Counted from the stretch's first letter, positions 1-10,034 are shown. The stretch: DNA of 64,000 bases from UBA6522 sp965204155 (GCA_965204155.1 OZ241971.1:1-64000); one strand, 5' to 3'. The notes: a model not told the origin generated them from the letters alone. Numbers and translations: made by a program.

Positions 1-1045
1 CCTGCCATCCATCCCGAAACCAGCCGGAGTAGCGCAACTCGTTGCTGAACTGCTCCTGATCGGTGAAGGTGAACCCGTGAAAGACCGGATCGACCGTCCC
101 GTCGACATCGGTCAGGGAATCGGCTTGAACCGTTCTCCAACCGAACACGTTGGTGATAGACCCCCGGCCCAATGCCACACTTCGGTTCGCCTCGACGATG
201 AAGTGCTGCCAATCGACGAGTGAAAATCCGGGCTCGTCGATGGCGAAATCGAAACCGCTGAATCGGCGCCGGTTCTGGGTCGCCGCGCCGTCGGCTTCGG
301 TATCGCCCTGTTCATAGATCATCGTGATATCGAGACTGTCTGAAGGCGTCCAGGTGACGACGGGCCGAACCACCCGTGTCACCTCGGCGCCGACCGCGCC
401 GCCGCCGGGCGCGCTGTTCTCGAACCAGCCCCGGTCGTCACGGTAGCCGACGGAAAGCCGCGCGCCGATCGCGCCGTCCGCCAGACCGCCCTCGACACTC
501 GCGCTCAGGCGGCTGTCCAGTCCCGTCTCCGTGCGCAACGCGGCATTGGCGGAAAACCCGCCGCCGGGACGCCGCGAACGCAGCAGCACCGCACCGCCCG
601 TCACGTTGCGGCCGAACAGAAGCCCCTGCGGGCCGCGCAGGATCTCGGCCGCCTCCAGGTCCAGCATGTCCACAACCACACCGTAGTTGACGCCGAGGTA
701 CATGCCGTCCACGAACACACCGACCGTCGGATCGATGGACGGGATGGAACCGGCGACGCCCAGGCCTCGGATGGAGAAGTTGGCGATGCCCTTGCCCGTA
801 CCGATGGCATCGAGGGCGACGTTCGGCAACGCGTAGCTCAAGTCCTCCATATCGGTGACATGCCGCGCCGCCAGCGCTTCGCCCGAGAGGACGCTGATGG
901 CGGTCGGAACGAATTGAACGATCTCCGCCTCGCTCTTCTTGGTGGCCGTAGTGACCACCTCTTCCAGCACGCCCGAATCCACCGACGGCGCCTGCGCCCC
1001 GGAGGTCGAGTACGCAAGCAGCAAGCCAATCAGGGATCGTTTCAA
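1..1045 (-). CDS. TonB-dependent outer-membrane receptor, N-terminal part (runs off left edge)
   Basis: About 348 N-terminal residues of a TonB-dependent receptor, an energised outer-membrane importer; the beta-barrel lies beyond the window. The reading frame opens at a TTG (no suitable ATG is in frame) with a short signal peptide, KRSLIGLLLAYSTSGAQA. A TonB-box-like stretch follows (EEVVTTATKK), then plug-domain motifs TAISVLSGEAL, SIRGLGVAGS, VGVFVDGMYLG and RGPQGLLFGRN. Such receptors import siderophores, cobalamin, oligosaccharides or other large solutes; the ligand cannot be read from this part. It is divergent from argG and overlaps the tail of a small exchanger-like remnant. The family call is firm; the start codon is less so. 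Confidence 0.88.
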   Translation of the reverse strand, partial: MKRSLIGLLLAYSTSGAQAPSVDSGVLEEVVTTATKKSEAEIVQFVPTAISVLSGEALAARHVTDMEDLSYALPNVALDAIGTGKGIANFSIRGLGVAGSIPSIDPTVGVFVDGMYLGVNYGVVVDMLDLEAAEILRGPQGLLFGRNVTGGAVLLRSRRPGGGFSANAALRTETGLDSRLSASVEGGLADGAIGARLSVGYRDDRGWFENSAPGGGAVGAEVTRVVRPVVTWTPSDSLDITMIYEQGDTEADGAATQNRRRFSGFDFAIDEPGFSLVDWQHFIVEANRSVALGRGSITNVFGWRTVQADSLTDVDGTVDPVFHGFTFTDQEQFSNELRYSGWFRDGWQ

Positions 1046-1209
1046 GACAGCCTCTGTTTCGATGTTCGGGCGAAGCCGCAGAACACCCGCACCATCACGT
1101 AACCGGCATGGACGGCCAGCAGGACGCCGCCGGTCTTTCGGCCGGGATGCGCCTCGCGGAAGATGAAAATGGGGATGAGCAACGCCGAGGATGAGGCCAG
1201 CCAGTGAAA
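1042..1209 (-). pseudogene. Possible 3' remnant of a CaCA-family sodium/calcium exchanger
   Basis: A 55-codon open frame with no credible start, closed upstream by an in-frame stop and ending at a TGA that overlaps the TTG start of the TonB receptor. It reads as a hydrophobic helix, a short basic loop and a second hydrophobic helix (ASSSALLIPIFIF, REAHPGRKTGG, VLLAVHAGYVMVRVF). This order resembles the C-terminal end of calcium/sodium antiporters. It could be a chance hydrophobic frame, so confidence is low. Confidence 0.3.
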
Positions 1210-1297
1210 TCACGGCGCCAAGAGTACATCATTGCGGATGAAGCACGGGCAATTCAGCGCAACCCATGTGCGCGGCGCAAATGGAGATTGACAAGGC

Positions 1298-2509
<1,212 letters not shown>

Positions 2510-2538
2510 TCGCTTCCGCGCCCGACTCGCCGCACTGA

Positions 2539-2558
2539 CGTGCGCTGCACGCGTTTTT
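2539..2558 (+). terminator. Weak intrinsic terminator after argG
   Basis: A 5-bp stem (CGTGC, loop GCT, GCACG) is followed within two bases by five T residues, 30 bases after the argG stop. The stem is short, so it is a modest candidate. Confidence 0.4.
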
Positions 2559-2676
2559 CCATGCACGCCACGCACGTTGTTCCGTGCACGCCATTTTCGG
2601 GCAATTGCATCGCGAGATCACCAGGCCCCCGTATTTTTGGCACAATGCCCGCCTTGCCCGCCGGGAGAATGCGATC

Positions 2677-2979
2677 GTGACGATTCAGGAAATTTGCACT
2701 GACATGGCCGCGAAGGCGGCTTCCATCGACCCGCTGGGCAAGACGCTGATCTTCTACCTTGACGACGAACGCCTTTTCATCGACGGCACCGGCGAGCAGA
2801 ACAGCGTCTCCATCGTGACCGGGCAGGACGTGGAGGCCGAATGCACCGTCACCATGTCGCTGGACACGTGGGGGAAGCTGCAGCGCAAGGAACTCAAGCC
2901 GTTCATCGCGGTGGCCTCGCGCAAGATCAAGGTCAAGGGCGACCTGTCCATCGCCGCCAAACTGAAGCAACTCACCTAG
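2677..2979 (+). CDS. SCP2 sterol-binding domain protein
   Basis: A 100-residue single-domain protein of the SCP2 (sterol carrier protein 2) family. The pattern is typical: a helix, the LIFYLDDERLFIDGTG strand pair, a TVTMSLDTWGKLQRKELKP block and the final IKVKGDLSIAAKLKQL helix. SCP2 domains form a hydrophobic tunnel that holds lipids, sterols or acyl-CoA; bacterial ligands are mostly unknown. I chose GTG 2677 because it follows a GGGAG ribosome site and gives the family's usual N-terminus; an ATG at 2584 would add 31 unrelated residues. The next gene on the same strand, 83 bases on, is a sulfotransferase. Confidence 0.85.
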   Translation: MTIQEICTDMAAKAASIDPLGKTLIFYLDDERLFIDGTGEQNSVSIVTGQDVEAECTVTMSLDTWGKLQRKELKPFIAVASRKIKVKGDLSIAAKLKQLT

Positions 2980-3062
2980 ACCGTTGGCCGATCCTGCTGC
3001 CGTGATCTGCACACCTGACCGGCTCGTCAGTCATACTGCGTTCCCTCGATCGCCGAAGCCGC

Positions 3063-4307
3063 ATGCACGCGCTCCCAGCTAAGCGCCCGACGGTACTCAC
3101 GCTCGTCAACCGGGCCGGGGGTCTCGCTGACTCGCTCGGGTTCAAACCTTTCCGCCTTGAATCCAGCCGGATTCTTGCCAACGCGAGGAAGGTCAGCGGG
3201 TTCGATTTCCGGGACGGCATGTTCGAGGACGGATTGGAGCGCCTGATCCGGTCCCTGCAAACCGAGGCCCGCCTCAGTCCTTTCGGCAAGTTCGCCATGC
3301 GCAGGGCTCTGCAGCGCAGCGCCGATTCGCGCTTCCTTGTCGAAAAGGCGATCTCCGAAAACCCTTCGATTCTGGACGAACGCATCGACGAACCCGTGTT
3401 CGTCATCGGCATGCCGAGATCCGGCACGACGATCCTGCAGGCGCTCCTGGAAAAGGATGCCTCGCACCGTTCTCCGCTGTGTTGGGAGTGCCTGCTCCCC
3501 TACCCCGCACCCACGCCGGAAACTTACCGGGACAACCCGCGCCTGGATGCCATTCGCAAGGAGTTCGGCCAACTGTTCAGGCTCGTTCCGGACCTGCGCA
3601 TGAAACATTACATGGCGGCCGACTCGCCCCAGGAATGCGTGGGAATCACGGCGCTGAACTTCTGCAGTTACCAGTATCTCGCCCAGGCCAACCTGCCGGG
3701 CTACGACTCCTGGCTTTCCAGCGGAGCCGACCAGGTGCGGAACCTTCGCTGGCACAAGCGATTCCTCCGGTTTCTCCAGTCCGGCGGCATACGCCCGGCG
3801 CGCTGGCTCCTGAAGTCGCCCCTGCACCTGCTGCGTCTCGAGGCGTTGTTCGACGTCTACCCGGACGCGCGCATCGTCATGCCCCACCGCGAACCGTCCA
3901 GTTTCCTGGCCTCCGTGGCGAGCCTCATGACGTCCACGCGATCGCTCTATACGGACCACCACGATCCCAAGCGAATCGGAAAGGAACTGCTTGCAACATG
4001 GGCCGGCTATCTCGACCGCTTCCTGCGCGTCCGCGAAACGCTCGACAAGGAAAACCACTTCGTCGATTTCCACTTCGACGACTTCGTCGGCAACCAGATG
4101 CGCGTCGTCGATACGATCTACGATCGATTCGGCTGGAAACTGGACTCCCAAGGCCGCACGCGCATGGATGAATTCCTTCGCCGCGAGCGAAAGGACAAAC
4201 ACGGCGTCCACCAGTATTCCCTCGCGCAGTTCGGCATGTCTCCGACCGATATCGACGCGCGGTACGGTCGTTACATTGAATTCCTCCACGAGCTGAAAGC
4301 AACGTAG
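3063..4307 (+). CDS. Sulfotransferase family protein
   Basis: A 414-residue cytosolic protein of the PAPS-dependent sulfotransferase superfamily (Sulfotransfer_3 type). The 5'-phosphosulfate binding loop is clear at about residues 118-130 (FVIGMPRSGTTIL). A second conserved segment, WLLKSPLHLLRLEALFDVYP with the following MPHREP, matches the 3'-phosphate binding strand and helix. These enzymes transfer sulfate from PAPS to a hydroxyl; the acceptor here is unknown. It is followed after 6 bases by a DUF1214-like gene, so the two are almost certainly co-translated and probably work on the same compound. Substrate prediction is not possible from sequence. Confidence 0.87.
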   Translation: MHALPAKRPTVLTLVNRAGGLADSLGFKPFRLESSRILANARKVSGFDFRDGMFEDGLERLIRSLQTEARLSPFGKFAMRRALQRSADSRFLVEKAISENPSILDERIDEPVFVIGMPRSGTTILQALLEKDASHRSPLCWECLLPYPAPTPETYRDNPRLDAIRKEFGQLFRLVPDLRMKHYMAADSPQECVGITALNFCSYQYLAQANLPGYDSWLSSGADQVRNLRWHKRFLRFLQSGGIRPARWLLKSPLHLLRLEALFDVYPDARIVMPHREPSSFLASVASLMTSTRSLYTDHHDPKRIGKELLATWAGYLDRFLRVRETLDKENHFVDFHFDDFVGNQMRVVDTIYDRFGWKLDSQGRTRMDEFLRRERKDKHGVHQYSLAQFGMSPTDIDARYGRYIEFLHELKAT

Positions 4308-4313
4308 AACACC

Positions 4314-5363
4314 ATGGAAAGCAAACAGGCACTGAACGAATTCCTCGACCTCATCCGCGAATCCGACTACACCTTCCTCGACCCGGACATGGCCCTGGAC
4401 GAACAGGGCAAGGTGGACGGCTACCAGCACTTCTTCCACCTGCTCCAGCTCGCCGTGGACTTCTACCTCTTCAACGACCCCCTGCGGCCGCAGTGGATGC
4501 CGCTGGCGAACTCAAACCGCCGGATCTACGGCGACAACGTGGATGCGGTGTACTACTTCACCCAGGTGCGGGGCGACCAGGAGTACATCATCCGGGGACG
4601 GCGCTTCGACAGTTGCTACCTGAGCTTCACGCTTTACGGCGGCGACCCGCACGGCGAACTGGCCGACCGCGTCTCCCTCAGCGTGAACCATCGGGACATC
4701 GTGTTTGACGATGACGGACGCTTCGAGATTCGGCTGACGCCAAACCCGCAGGGCAAGAACCAATTCAGGATCGATCCCGACTCGGTCACCCTCTTCTCCC
4801 GCGAGTACTTCTTCGATCGCCCCAATTCCACCGAGAGCACCCTTGAGATCGAGAACGCAGCCCCTCAACCCAGGGCCGTCCCGCTCGACGACAAACAACT
4901 GGCCCGGCGAATTCGCACCATGGCGAACTTCTTCCAGGGAACCACGTGGGTCGCACCGCTTCCCGTGGATTTCCCCATCAACGAATTCCTCCCGCCGTTC
5001 GAGTTCGACGCCGAACAGGGCGGCTGGGGCACCGTCGACAACGTCTACTGCATGTGCCGGTTCCGGCTGCAAGACGATCAATACCTGAAGATTAGCTTCC
5101 GATCCCCCGAGGCCTGCTACTGGGGACTGCAGACCTGGAACTTCCTCATGCAGTCCACCAACTCGACGGATTACCCGGTCTGCCTGAACAAGCGTACTAT
5201 CGTCCCGGAAGCGGACGGATCGTACGAGGTTTACCTGAGCAGCCGGCCGGCAGAGAAGAACTGGATAAGCACCGCCGGTTACAGCGAAGGGATCATGTTC
5301 TGCCGCTGGCTACTCTCCGAAGCCATGCCGGAGACGCCCGCGGCCAAACTCTGCACGTGGTAG
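4314..5363 (+). CDS. DUF1214-like protein paired with a sulfotransferase
   Basis: A 349-residue soluble protein without signal peptide or membrane segment. The C-terminal third resembles the DUF1214 domain: a strand-rich region ends in the typical NWISTAGYSEGIMFCRWLL block, where members share a W-x-x-T-x-G-x-x-x-G-x-x-x-x-RW pattern. The N-terminal part (FYLFNDPLRPQW, then the RIYGDNVDAVYYFTQVRG segment) looks like the family's beta-sandwich half. No catalytic residues are known for DUF1214, so the activity is open. The 6-bp gap to the sulfotransferase argues for a shared pathway. The stop is followed by the convergent phosphatase gene. Confidence 0.7.
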   Translation: MESKQALNEFLDLIRESDYTFLDPDMALDEQGKVDGYQHFFHLLQLAVDFYLFNDPLRPQWMPLANSNRRIYGDNVDAVYYFTQVRGDQEYIIRGRRFDSCYLSFTLYGGDPHGELADRVSLSVNHRDIVFDDDGRFEIRLTPNPQGKNQFRIDPDSVTLFSREYFFDRPNSTESTLEIENAAPQPRAVPLDDKQLARRIRTMANFFQGTTWVAPLPVDFPINEFLPPFEFDAEQGGWGTVDNVYCMCRFRLQDDQYLKISFRSPEACYWGLQTWNFLMQSTNSTDYPVCLNKRTIVPEADGSYEVYLSSRPAEKNWISTAGYSEGIMFCRWLLSEAMPETPAAKLCTW

Positions 5364-5418
5364 TACAAGGCAGCGGCTGCCGCGATGAAAGTTGGGCGTC
5401 AAAAGCCGCACCCCGGCC

Positions 5419-7029
5419 TCACGCCACCGGTTCGATCGTCGTGGCATAGGCCGCATCCAGATCGGCGATGTCGTCTACGCTCTGGGTCCCGCTGTCCCAA
5501 GCGTAGAAGGCGCATTCGACGCGGTCCCGGTAGAAGTCGGCGATCATGAAGCCGTTCACGCCGTGCGGGCCCCACTCGTCGGACATGTCCAGGTGATTCG
5601 CCGTCAGGGTGACAGCCGCCAGAGAGGCCACTCCGGTCCCGGGTGTACCCGGGAGAATCGTCACCACCGGGTTGGCCGACAGATCGAGGTCGCCTGACCT
5701 CAGAATGCGTCCGTGCGCGGACTTGTGAATGTCGCCGCTGATGACCAGCGGTATGCGGTCCGGCATCCGGTGGATCGCTTCCACGACCCGGTCATGCTGG
5801 GAAAGCCACCCGCTGGGCCAGTAGGGTTTCGGGGTCGACACGACCGCCTGCCCGTCCCGGACCACGTCGGGGTAGTACTCGTACCAGTTGCCGCGCGTCC
5901 AGCCCGGGGGCTGCCCGGGCGCATTCACCACGTGGGCGACCTCCCGGTCGGCCATGCGCGCCCTGAGCCATGACTCCACCGAATGATCGAAGTGAACCGC
6001 GCTGGGGCCGAGCGTCGTCGCGGAGCGGCGATTGTCGTAGAGCAGCACTTCGAGCAGTTTGCCGTACCTCAGGGTCCCGTAGTTGGAAGCAATCTCGGGA
6101 CGCCCCTCATCTTCTCTCGAACCCGGCAACCCGCGGGGCCGGAAGGGATCCGGCAGGAACTCGGGATAGGCCAGTTTCTGGACGCCGCGGGCCAGCGCGA
6201 GCATCGCATGATCGGGGGGAAACGTGACCATCTCGTCGGTGGCGTCGTCGTTGTCGTAGTAATCGTGATCGTCCTGCAGGAAGAACACGGGCGTGGATCG
6301 GAACGTGGTTCGATAGATCGGCGCGATCTGTTCCACGCCGCTCTTGAGGACAAAGTCTTCGTTCGGAGTACCGAATATCGGCTGCGTACGATCGAAGGTG
6401 CCTGCGTAGGCGATGCCCTGCTCGCTTTGGGCGTACGTGGCGGCAAAGCGCGGCGAGTAGAGATCCCAGTACATGTGATCGCCGTTGGCGACGATGGCGT
6501 CGGGCTCGAGCGAAGCCAGTTTCTCCATCAGCGCGCGCCGGACCGCGATCGGCCGGCGCCTGCCGTTGGTCATCGCGGTAATCTCGTGGCCGCCGGCGCA
6601 GTGGTAGAAGCCGATCCTGACATGGTCGATATCGCTGTCGGGGCTCGGGAACGTGGACAGCGCCCAGGGCTCCGCCAGGGCGCGTCCCCGCCCGGTACGC
6701 AGTTCCAGTTCGTAGCGCGTGGACGGGCGCAGGGAGGCGACGTCGAACGCCCAGAAGCGCCCCCGCGTATCCGTTCTCTCGCCGGCGATCCGCCGGCCGT
6801 CGACACGCAATTCCGGGGTATCCGGCAACGGTTCCCGGAAAGAGCACTTCAACAGGGCGCGCTCGTGGTTTACGGTGGGCAGCACGTGGTACAGGTCGCC
6901 GGCATCCCAATCGGACTCCGCCGCGACGGCCGTGCCGCCGAGAAAGCCCGACAGATCGAACGGCCTGCCCGCGAAGGCGCCGGCCGCCACCATCGACTGC
7001 AGGGCGAGAATCTCCCGGCGTGTGAGCAT
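5419..7029 (-). CDS. PhoD-like alkaline phosphatase/phosphodiesterase, copy A
   Basis: A 536-residue exported metallophosphoesterase of the PhoD family. The N-terminus MLTRREILALQSMVAAGAFAG has a twin-arginine-like motif (TRREIL), common for PhoD enzymes. An N-terminal beta-sandwich is followed by metal-site motifs: NGDHMYWD at about residue 190, LQDDHDYYDNDD, NVVNAPG-type and SGDIHKSAHG. PhoD enzymes hydrolyse phosphomonoesters and diesters, usually with iron and calcium; the substrate here is unknown. I chose ATG 7029, preceded by AGGGA; an upstream start at 7068 would place 13 residues before the Tat-like signal. Its tandem paralogue is 7338-8948. Confidence 0.88.
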   Translation of the reverse strand: MLTRREILALQSMVAAGAFAGRPFDLSGFLGGTAVAAESDWDAGDLYHVLPTVNHERALLKCSFREPLPDTPELRVDGRRIAGERTDTRGRFWAFDVASLRPSTRYELELRTGRGRALAEPWALSTFPSPDSDIDHVRIGFYHCAGGHEITAMTNGRRRPIAVRRALMEKLASLEPDAIVANGDHMYWDLYSPRFAATYAQSEQGIAYAGTFDRTQPIFGTPNEDFVLKSGVEQIAPIYRTTFRSTPVFFLQDDHDYYDNDDATDEMVTFPPDHAMLALARGVQKLAYPEFLPDPFRPRGLPGSREDEGRPEIASNYGTLRYGKLLEVLLYDNRRSATTLGPSAVHFDHSVESWLRARMADREVAHVVNAPGQPPGWTRGNWYEYYPDVVRDGQAVVSTPKPYWPSGWLSQHDRVVEAIHRMPDRIPLVISGDIHKSAHGRILRSGDLDLSANPVVTILPGTPGTGVASLAAVTLTANHLDMSDEWGPHGVNGFMIADFYRDRVECAFYAWDSGTQSVDDIADLDAAYATTIEPVA

Positions 7030-7168
7030 TGGCTTTCCCTGGTGAACCGGCCCGCGGGCGATACGCATCGCCCGGGTCCGGTTGAGAATCTATCACGACG
7101 CGACGGCAGCCGTACGGTGAAATCTGCGGCTACAATACCGCTGCGCAACGAGCCGGGTGGAAACACGA

Positions 7169-7300
7169 ATGAAGCGACTGATCCTGGTGGCCGGATGAGC
7201 TGCTCCCCATGCCGCAGGTCATCTCCCACGGGCGTCCGCGCAACGTACGGGCGTGCAGACAGTGCCACATGCTGCTCAGCACGTTTGGTAGCAGATGGCG
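7169..7300 (+). pseudogene. Degraded copy of the dihaem cytochrome c gene
   Basis: An ATG at 7169 starts a sequence matching the first codons of the intact cytochrome at 9087 (ATG-x-AGCGACTGATC). It then jumps to the region around 9299-9374, which matches nearly base for base, including the first haem motif CRQCH (CGQCH in the intact gene). After CATGCTGCT the match appears to jump again, to about 9500. The first junction removes about 190 bases and changes frame (GGATGA gives an immediate stop), so no functional protein is made. The upstream region with the TACAAT box is also shared. It is the left-over of the tandem duplication. Confidence 0.8.
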
Positions 7301-7337
7301 GCGATGAGCGGTGGGCGTCGGAAACGGCTCCCGGGTC

Positions 7338-8948
7338 TCATGCGACGGGCTCAAGCGTCGTGACATAGGCCGGGTCCAGGCCGGCGATGCTGTCAATGCT
7401 CTGGGTCCGGCTGTCCCAGGTGTAGAACGAGCACTCGACGCGATCCCGGTAGAAGTCCGCAATCATGAACCCGTTCTCACCGATGGGGCCCCACTCGTCG
7501 GACAGATCCAGGTGGTTCGCCGGCCGGTCCACGGTGAGCAGTGACGATCCGGCGGTGCCCGGAGTGCCCGGAAGTATGGTCACCACCGGATTGTCCGCCA
7601 TGTCGATATCGCCCACCCCGAGAATGCGCGCGTGCGCGGACTTGTGGATGTCGCCGCTGATGACCAGCGGTATACGCTCCGGCATCCGGTAGATCGACTC
7701 CATGATCCGGTCGTGCTGGGCAAGCCACCCGCTGGGCCAGTACGGTTTCGGCTCCGACACCACCGCCTGCCCGTCGCGGAGCAGGTCCGGGTAGTACTCG
7801 TACCAGTTGCCGCGCGTCCAGCCGGGCGGCTGTCCGGGCGCGTTCACCACGTGGGCGACTTCCCGGTCCGCCATGCGCGCCTTCAACCAGGACTCCACCG
7901 TGGGGTCGAATTGAACCGCGCTCGGACCGAGGGTCGTCGCGGAACGGCGATTGTCGTAGAGCAGAACCTCGAGCAGTTTGCCGTATCTCAACGTGCCGAA
8001 GTTGGAGGAGATCTCCGGGCGCCCCTCGTCTTCCCTGGAACCCGGCAATCCCCGCGGCCGGAAGGGATCCGGCAGAAACTCGGGATAGGCAAGTTTCTGG
8101 ACACTGCGCGCCAGCGCGAGCATCGCGTGATCGGGCGGAAACGTGACCACTTCGTCAGTGGCGTCGTCGTTGTCGAAGTAATCGTGATCGTCCTGCAGGA
8201 AGAAAACCGGCGTAGACCGAAACGTCGTGCGATAGATCGGCGCGATCTGTTCCACGCCACCCTTCAGGACAAAATCCTCGTTGGAAGTACCGAAAATCGG
8301 CTGCGAGCGGTCGAATCTGCCCACATAGGCCAGCCCCTCTTCGCTCTCGGCATAGAGGGAGGCGAAGCGCGGCGAATACAGATCCCAATACAGGTGATCG
8401 CCATTTGCCACGATGGCGGTGGGTTGCAGTGACGCCAGCTTTGAAAGCAGGGCCCGACGGACCGCGATTGTGGTACGTCTGCCATGGGCCACGGCGGAAA
8501 TCTCGTGCCCGCCGGCACAGTGATAGAACCCGATCCTGACGTGATCGATTTCGTTGTCCGGGGCCGGAAACGTGGACAGGGTCCAGGGCTCCGCCAGTGC
8601 GCCTCCCCGGCCGGACCGCAGTTCGAAACTGTACGCGGTTGAAGGACGCAGCGAGTCGACGTCGAACGCCCAGAATCGCCCTGGCGTGTCCGTTCTTTGG
8701 CCCGGGATTCGCCGCCCGTCCACATGCAACTCGGGGGCCCGGGGCAGCGGGGCCTGAAACGAGCACTTCAGCAGAACCCGATCGTGATTCGCAGTGGGAA
8801 GGAGGTGGAACAACTCCCCTGCATCCCAATCCGGTTCCTGTGCCGCTGCGGTGCTCCCGAACAGGCTGGACAGCTCCAGCGGCCGACCCACAAAGGCGCC
8901 GGCAGCCAGCATGGACTGCAGTGCGAGGATCTCCCGGCGTGTAAGCAT
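7338..8948 (-). CDS. PhoD-like alkaline phosphatase/phosphodiesterase, copy B
   Basis: A 536-residue paralogue of the copy at 5419-7029, exactly equal in length and near-identical in the catalytic part. It carries the same Tat-like start (MLTRREILALQSMLAAG), NGDHLYWD, LQDDHDYFDNDD and SGDIHKSAHA. Differences cluster in the N-terminal beta domain and the signal region (ELSSLFGSTAAAQEP against DLSGFLGGTAVAAES), as expected for two genes diverging under selection on the active site. The start is ATG 8948, by analogy with copy A. It is divergent from the intact cytochrome gene, with 138 bases between the starts. Confidence 0.88.
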   Translation of the reverse strand: MLTRREILALQSMLAAGAFVGRPLELSSLFGSTAAAQEPDWDAGELFHLLPTANHDRVLLKCSFQAPLPRAPELHVDGRRIPGQRTDTPGRFWAFDVDSLRPSTAYSFELRSGRGGALAEPWTLSTFPAPDNEIDHVRIGFYHCAGGHEISAVAHGRRTTIAVRRALLSKLASLQPTAIVANGDHLYWDLYSPRFASLYAESEEGLAYVGRFDRSQPIFGTSNEDFVLKGGVEQIAPIYRTTFRSTPVFFLQDDHDYFDNDDATDEVVTFPPDHAMLALARSVQKLAYPEFLPDPFRPRGLPGSREDEGRPEISSNFGTLRYGKLLEVLLYDNRRSATTLGPSAVQFDPTVESWLKARMADREVAHVVNAPGQPPGWTRGNWYEYYPDLLRDGQAVVSEPKPYWPSGWLAQHDRIMESIYRMPERIPLVISGDIHKSAHARILGVGDIDMADNPVVTILPGTPGTAGSSLLTVDRPANHLDLSDEWGPIGENGFMIADFYRDRVECSFYTWDSRTQSIDSIAGLDPAYVTTLEPVA

Positions 8949-9048
8949 TGGCTTCCCCTGATGGACCGATCGGCAGGTAGTGCGCGGCTTCGGGTCAATT
9001 CGAGAATCTACCACAATGCGTGAATCTGCCGCAGCGGTGAGTAGCGGC

Positions 9049-9054
9049 TACAAT
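9049..9054 (+). promoter_or_regulatory. Putative -10 box of the cytochrome c gene
   Basis: TACAAT, conserved with its flanks (GCGGCTACAAT) in the duplicated region at 7131-7136. Conservation beside a decayed gene fits recent duplication. No convincing -35 box is seen. Confidence 0.35.
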
Positions 9055-9086
9055 GCGCTTACTTCAAGCGCCGCACGAGGATACGG

Positions 9087-10034
9087 ATGCAGCGACTGAT
9101 CTGCGCAGCAGCTTTGATGGCCGCGTTTGCGGCGGGTGCCCAGGAAGCCTTCGAACCGCCGGGCTGGGCCTACCCCCTCATGGACGAAGGCCGGGGACGC
9201 GGTCCTGATGACGGTACCCTTCTCAGCGTGCCCGGCAGCGACCTGCAGCTCACCCAGACCCAGATTGACGATCCGTTCAATCCACCAAACTGGTACCCGG
9301 ATGAGTTGCCCGCCATGCCGCAGGTCGTCTCCCACGGGCGCCCCCCCAACGTGCGGGCGTGCGGGCAGTGCCACATGCTGCACGGCATGGGGCACCCGGA
9401 GTCCTCGATCATGGCGGGGCTGCCCGTCAACTACGTGATCCGCCAGATGGAGGACTACAAGAACGGCGAGCGTACGAGCCTGTACAGGCGCCATAACAGC
9501 ATGCTGCTGAGCGCGACCCATGCCACCGAGGAAGAGGTGCGCGCCGCCGCCGAGTACTACGTGGACATCGAGCCGGTGAAGTGGGTGACGGTCATCGAAT
9601 CGGAGACGGTGCCGGAAACGTATGTCGGACCCGGAAACATGCGCCATCCCGAACCGGACGGCGGAATGGAACCGATCGGTCAGCGCATTATCGAAATCCC
9701 CGAGGACTCGCATCTCGCGGAGCGACGAGACCCTCACAGCCCCTTCATCGCCTATGTTCCACCGGGCAGTATCGAGGCCGGACTCGAACTGGCTACCACG
9801 GGCGCCGGGCGCACCATACAGTGCTACATCTGCCATGGCGACGATCTGAAAGGCCTGGGCGACGTGCCGGGAATCGCGGGCATGTCGCCGATCTACATGG
9901 CGCGACAGCTTTGGGACATCAAGTACGGCGCCAGAACCGGCACCTCGGCCGCGCTCATGCTGGCAGTGGTCGCCAACCTGACGTACGACGATGTGATCGC
10001 GCTGTCAGCCTACGTGGCGTCCCTGGATCCCTAG
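9087..10034 (+). CDS. Secreted dihaem cytochrome c (c553-like)
   Basis: A 315-residue periplasmic protein. A signal peptide (MQRLICAAALMAAFAAGAQ) precedes two cytochrome c domains. Haem-binding motifs are CGQCH at residues 92-96 and CYICH at 246-250, the latter in the context CHGDDLKGLGDVPGIAG typical of c553/c4-like electron carriers. The first domain has the YVIRQMEDYKNGER segment and the second the MSPIYMARQLWDIKYGAR segment, both characteristic of small class I cytochromes. It probably passes electrons in the periplasm for a dehydrogenase not in this window. It is divergent from PhoD copy B, and the same arrangement was duplicated, which suggests a functional pair or shared regulation. 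Confidence 0.87.
   Translation: MQRLICAAALMAAFAAGAQEAFEPPGWAYPLMDEGRGRGPDDGTLLSVPGSDLQLTQTQIDDPFNPPNWYPDELPAMPQVVSHGRPPNVRACGQCHMLHGMGHPESSIMAGLPVNYVIRQMEDYKNGERTSLYRRHNSMLLSATHATEEEVRAAAEYYVDIEPVKWVTVIESETVPETYVGPGNMRHPEPDGGMEPIGQRIIEIPEDSHLAERRDPHSPFIAYVPPGSIEAGLELATTGAGRTIQCYICHGDDLKGLGDVPGIAGMSPIYMARQLWDIKYGARTGTSAALMLAVVANLTYDDVIALSAYVASLDP

Larger units (their letters stand above)
5385..9515. repeat. Tandem duplication of a phosphatase plus divergent cytochrome unit
   Basis: Two head-to-tail copies of about 1.9-2.1 kb. Each holds a minus-strand PhoD-type phosphatase gene, the divergent intergenic region with a TACAAT box (7131-7136 and 9049-9054), and the beginning of a plus-strand cytochrome c gene. 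Both phosphatase genes are 536 codons and align along their whole length. The short sequences downstream of both phosphatase stops are also alike. The first unit's cytochrome is reduced to fragments. Boundaries are approximate because I aligned by eye. Confidence 0.8.
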
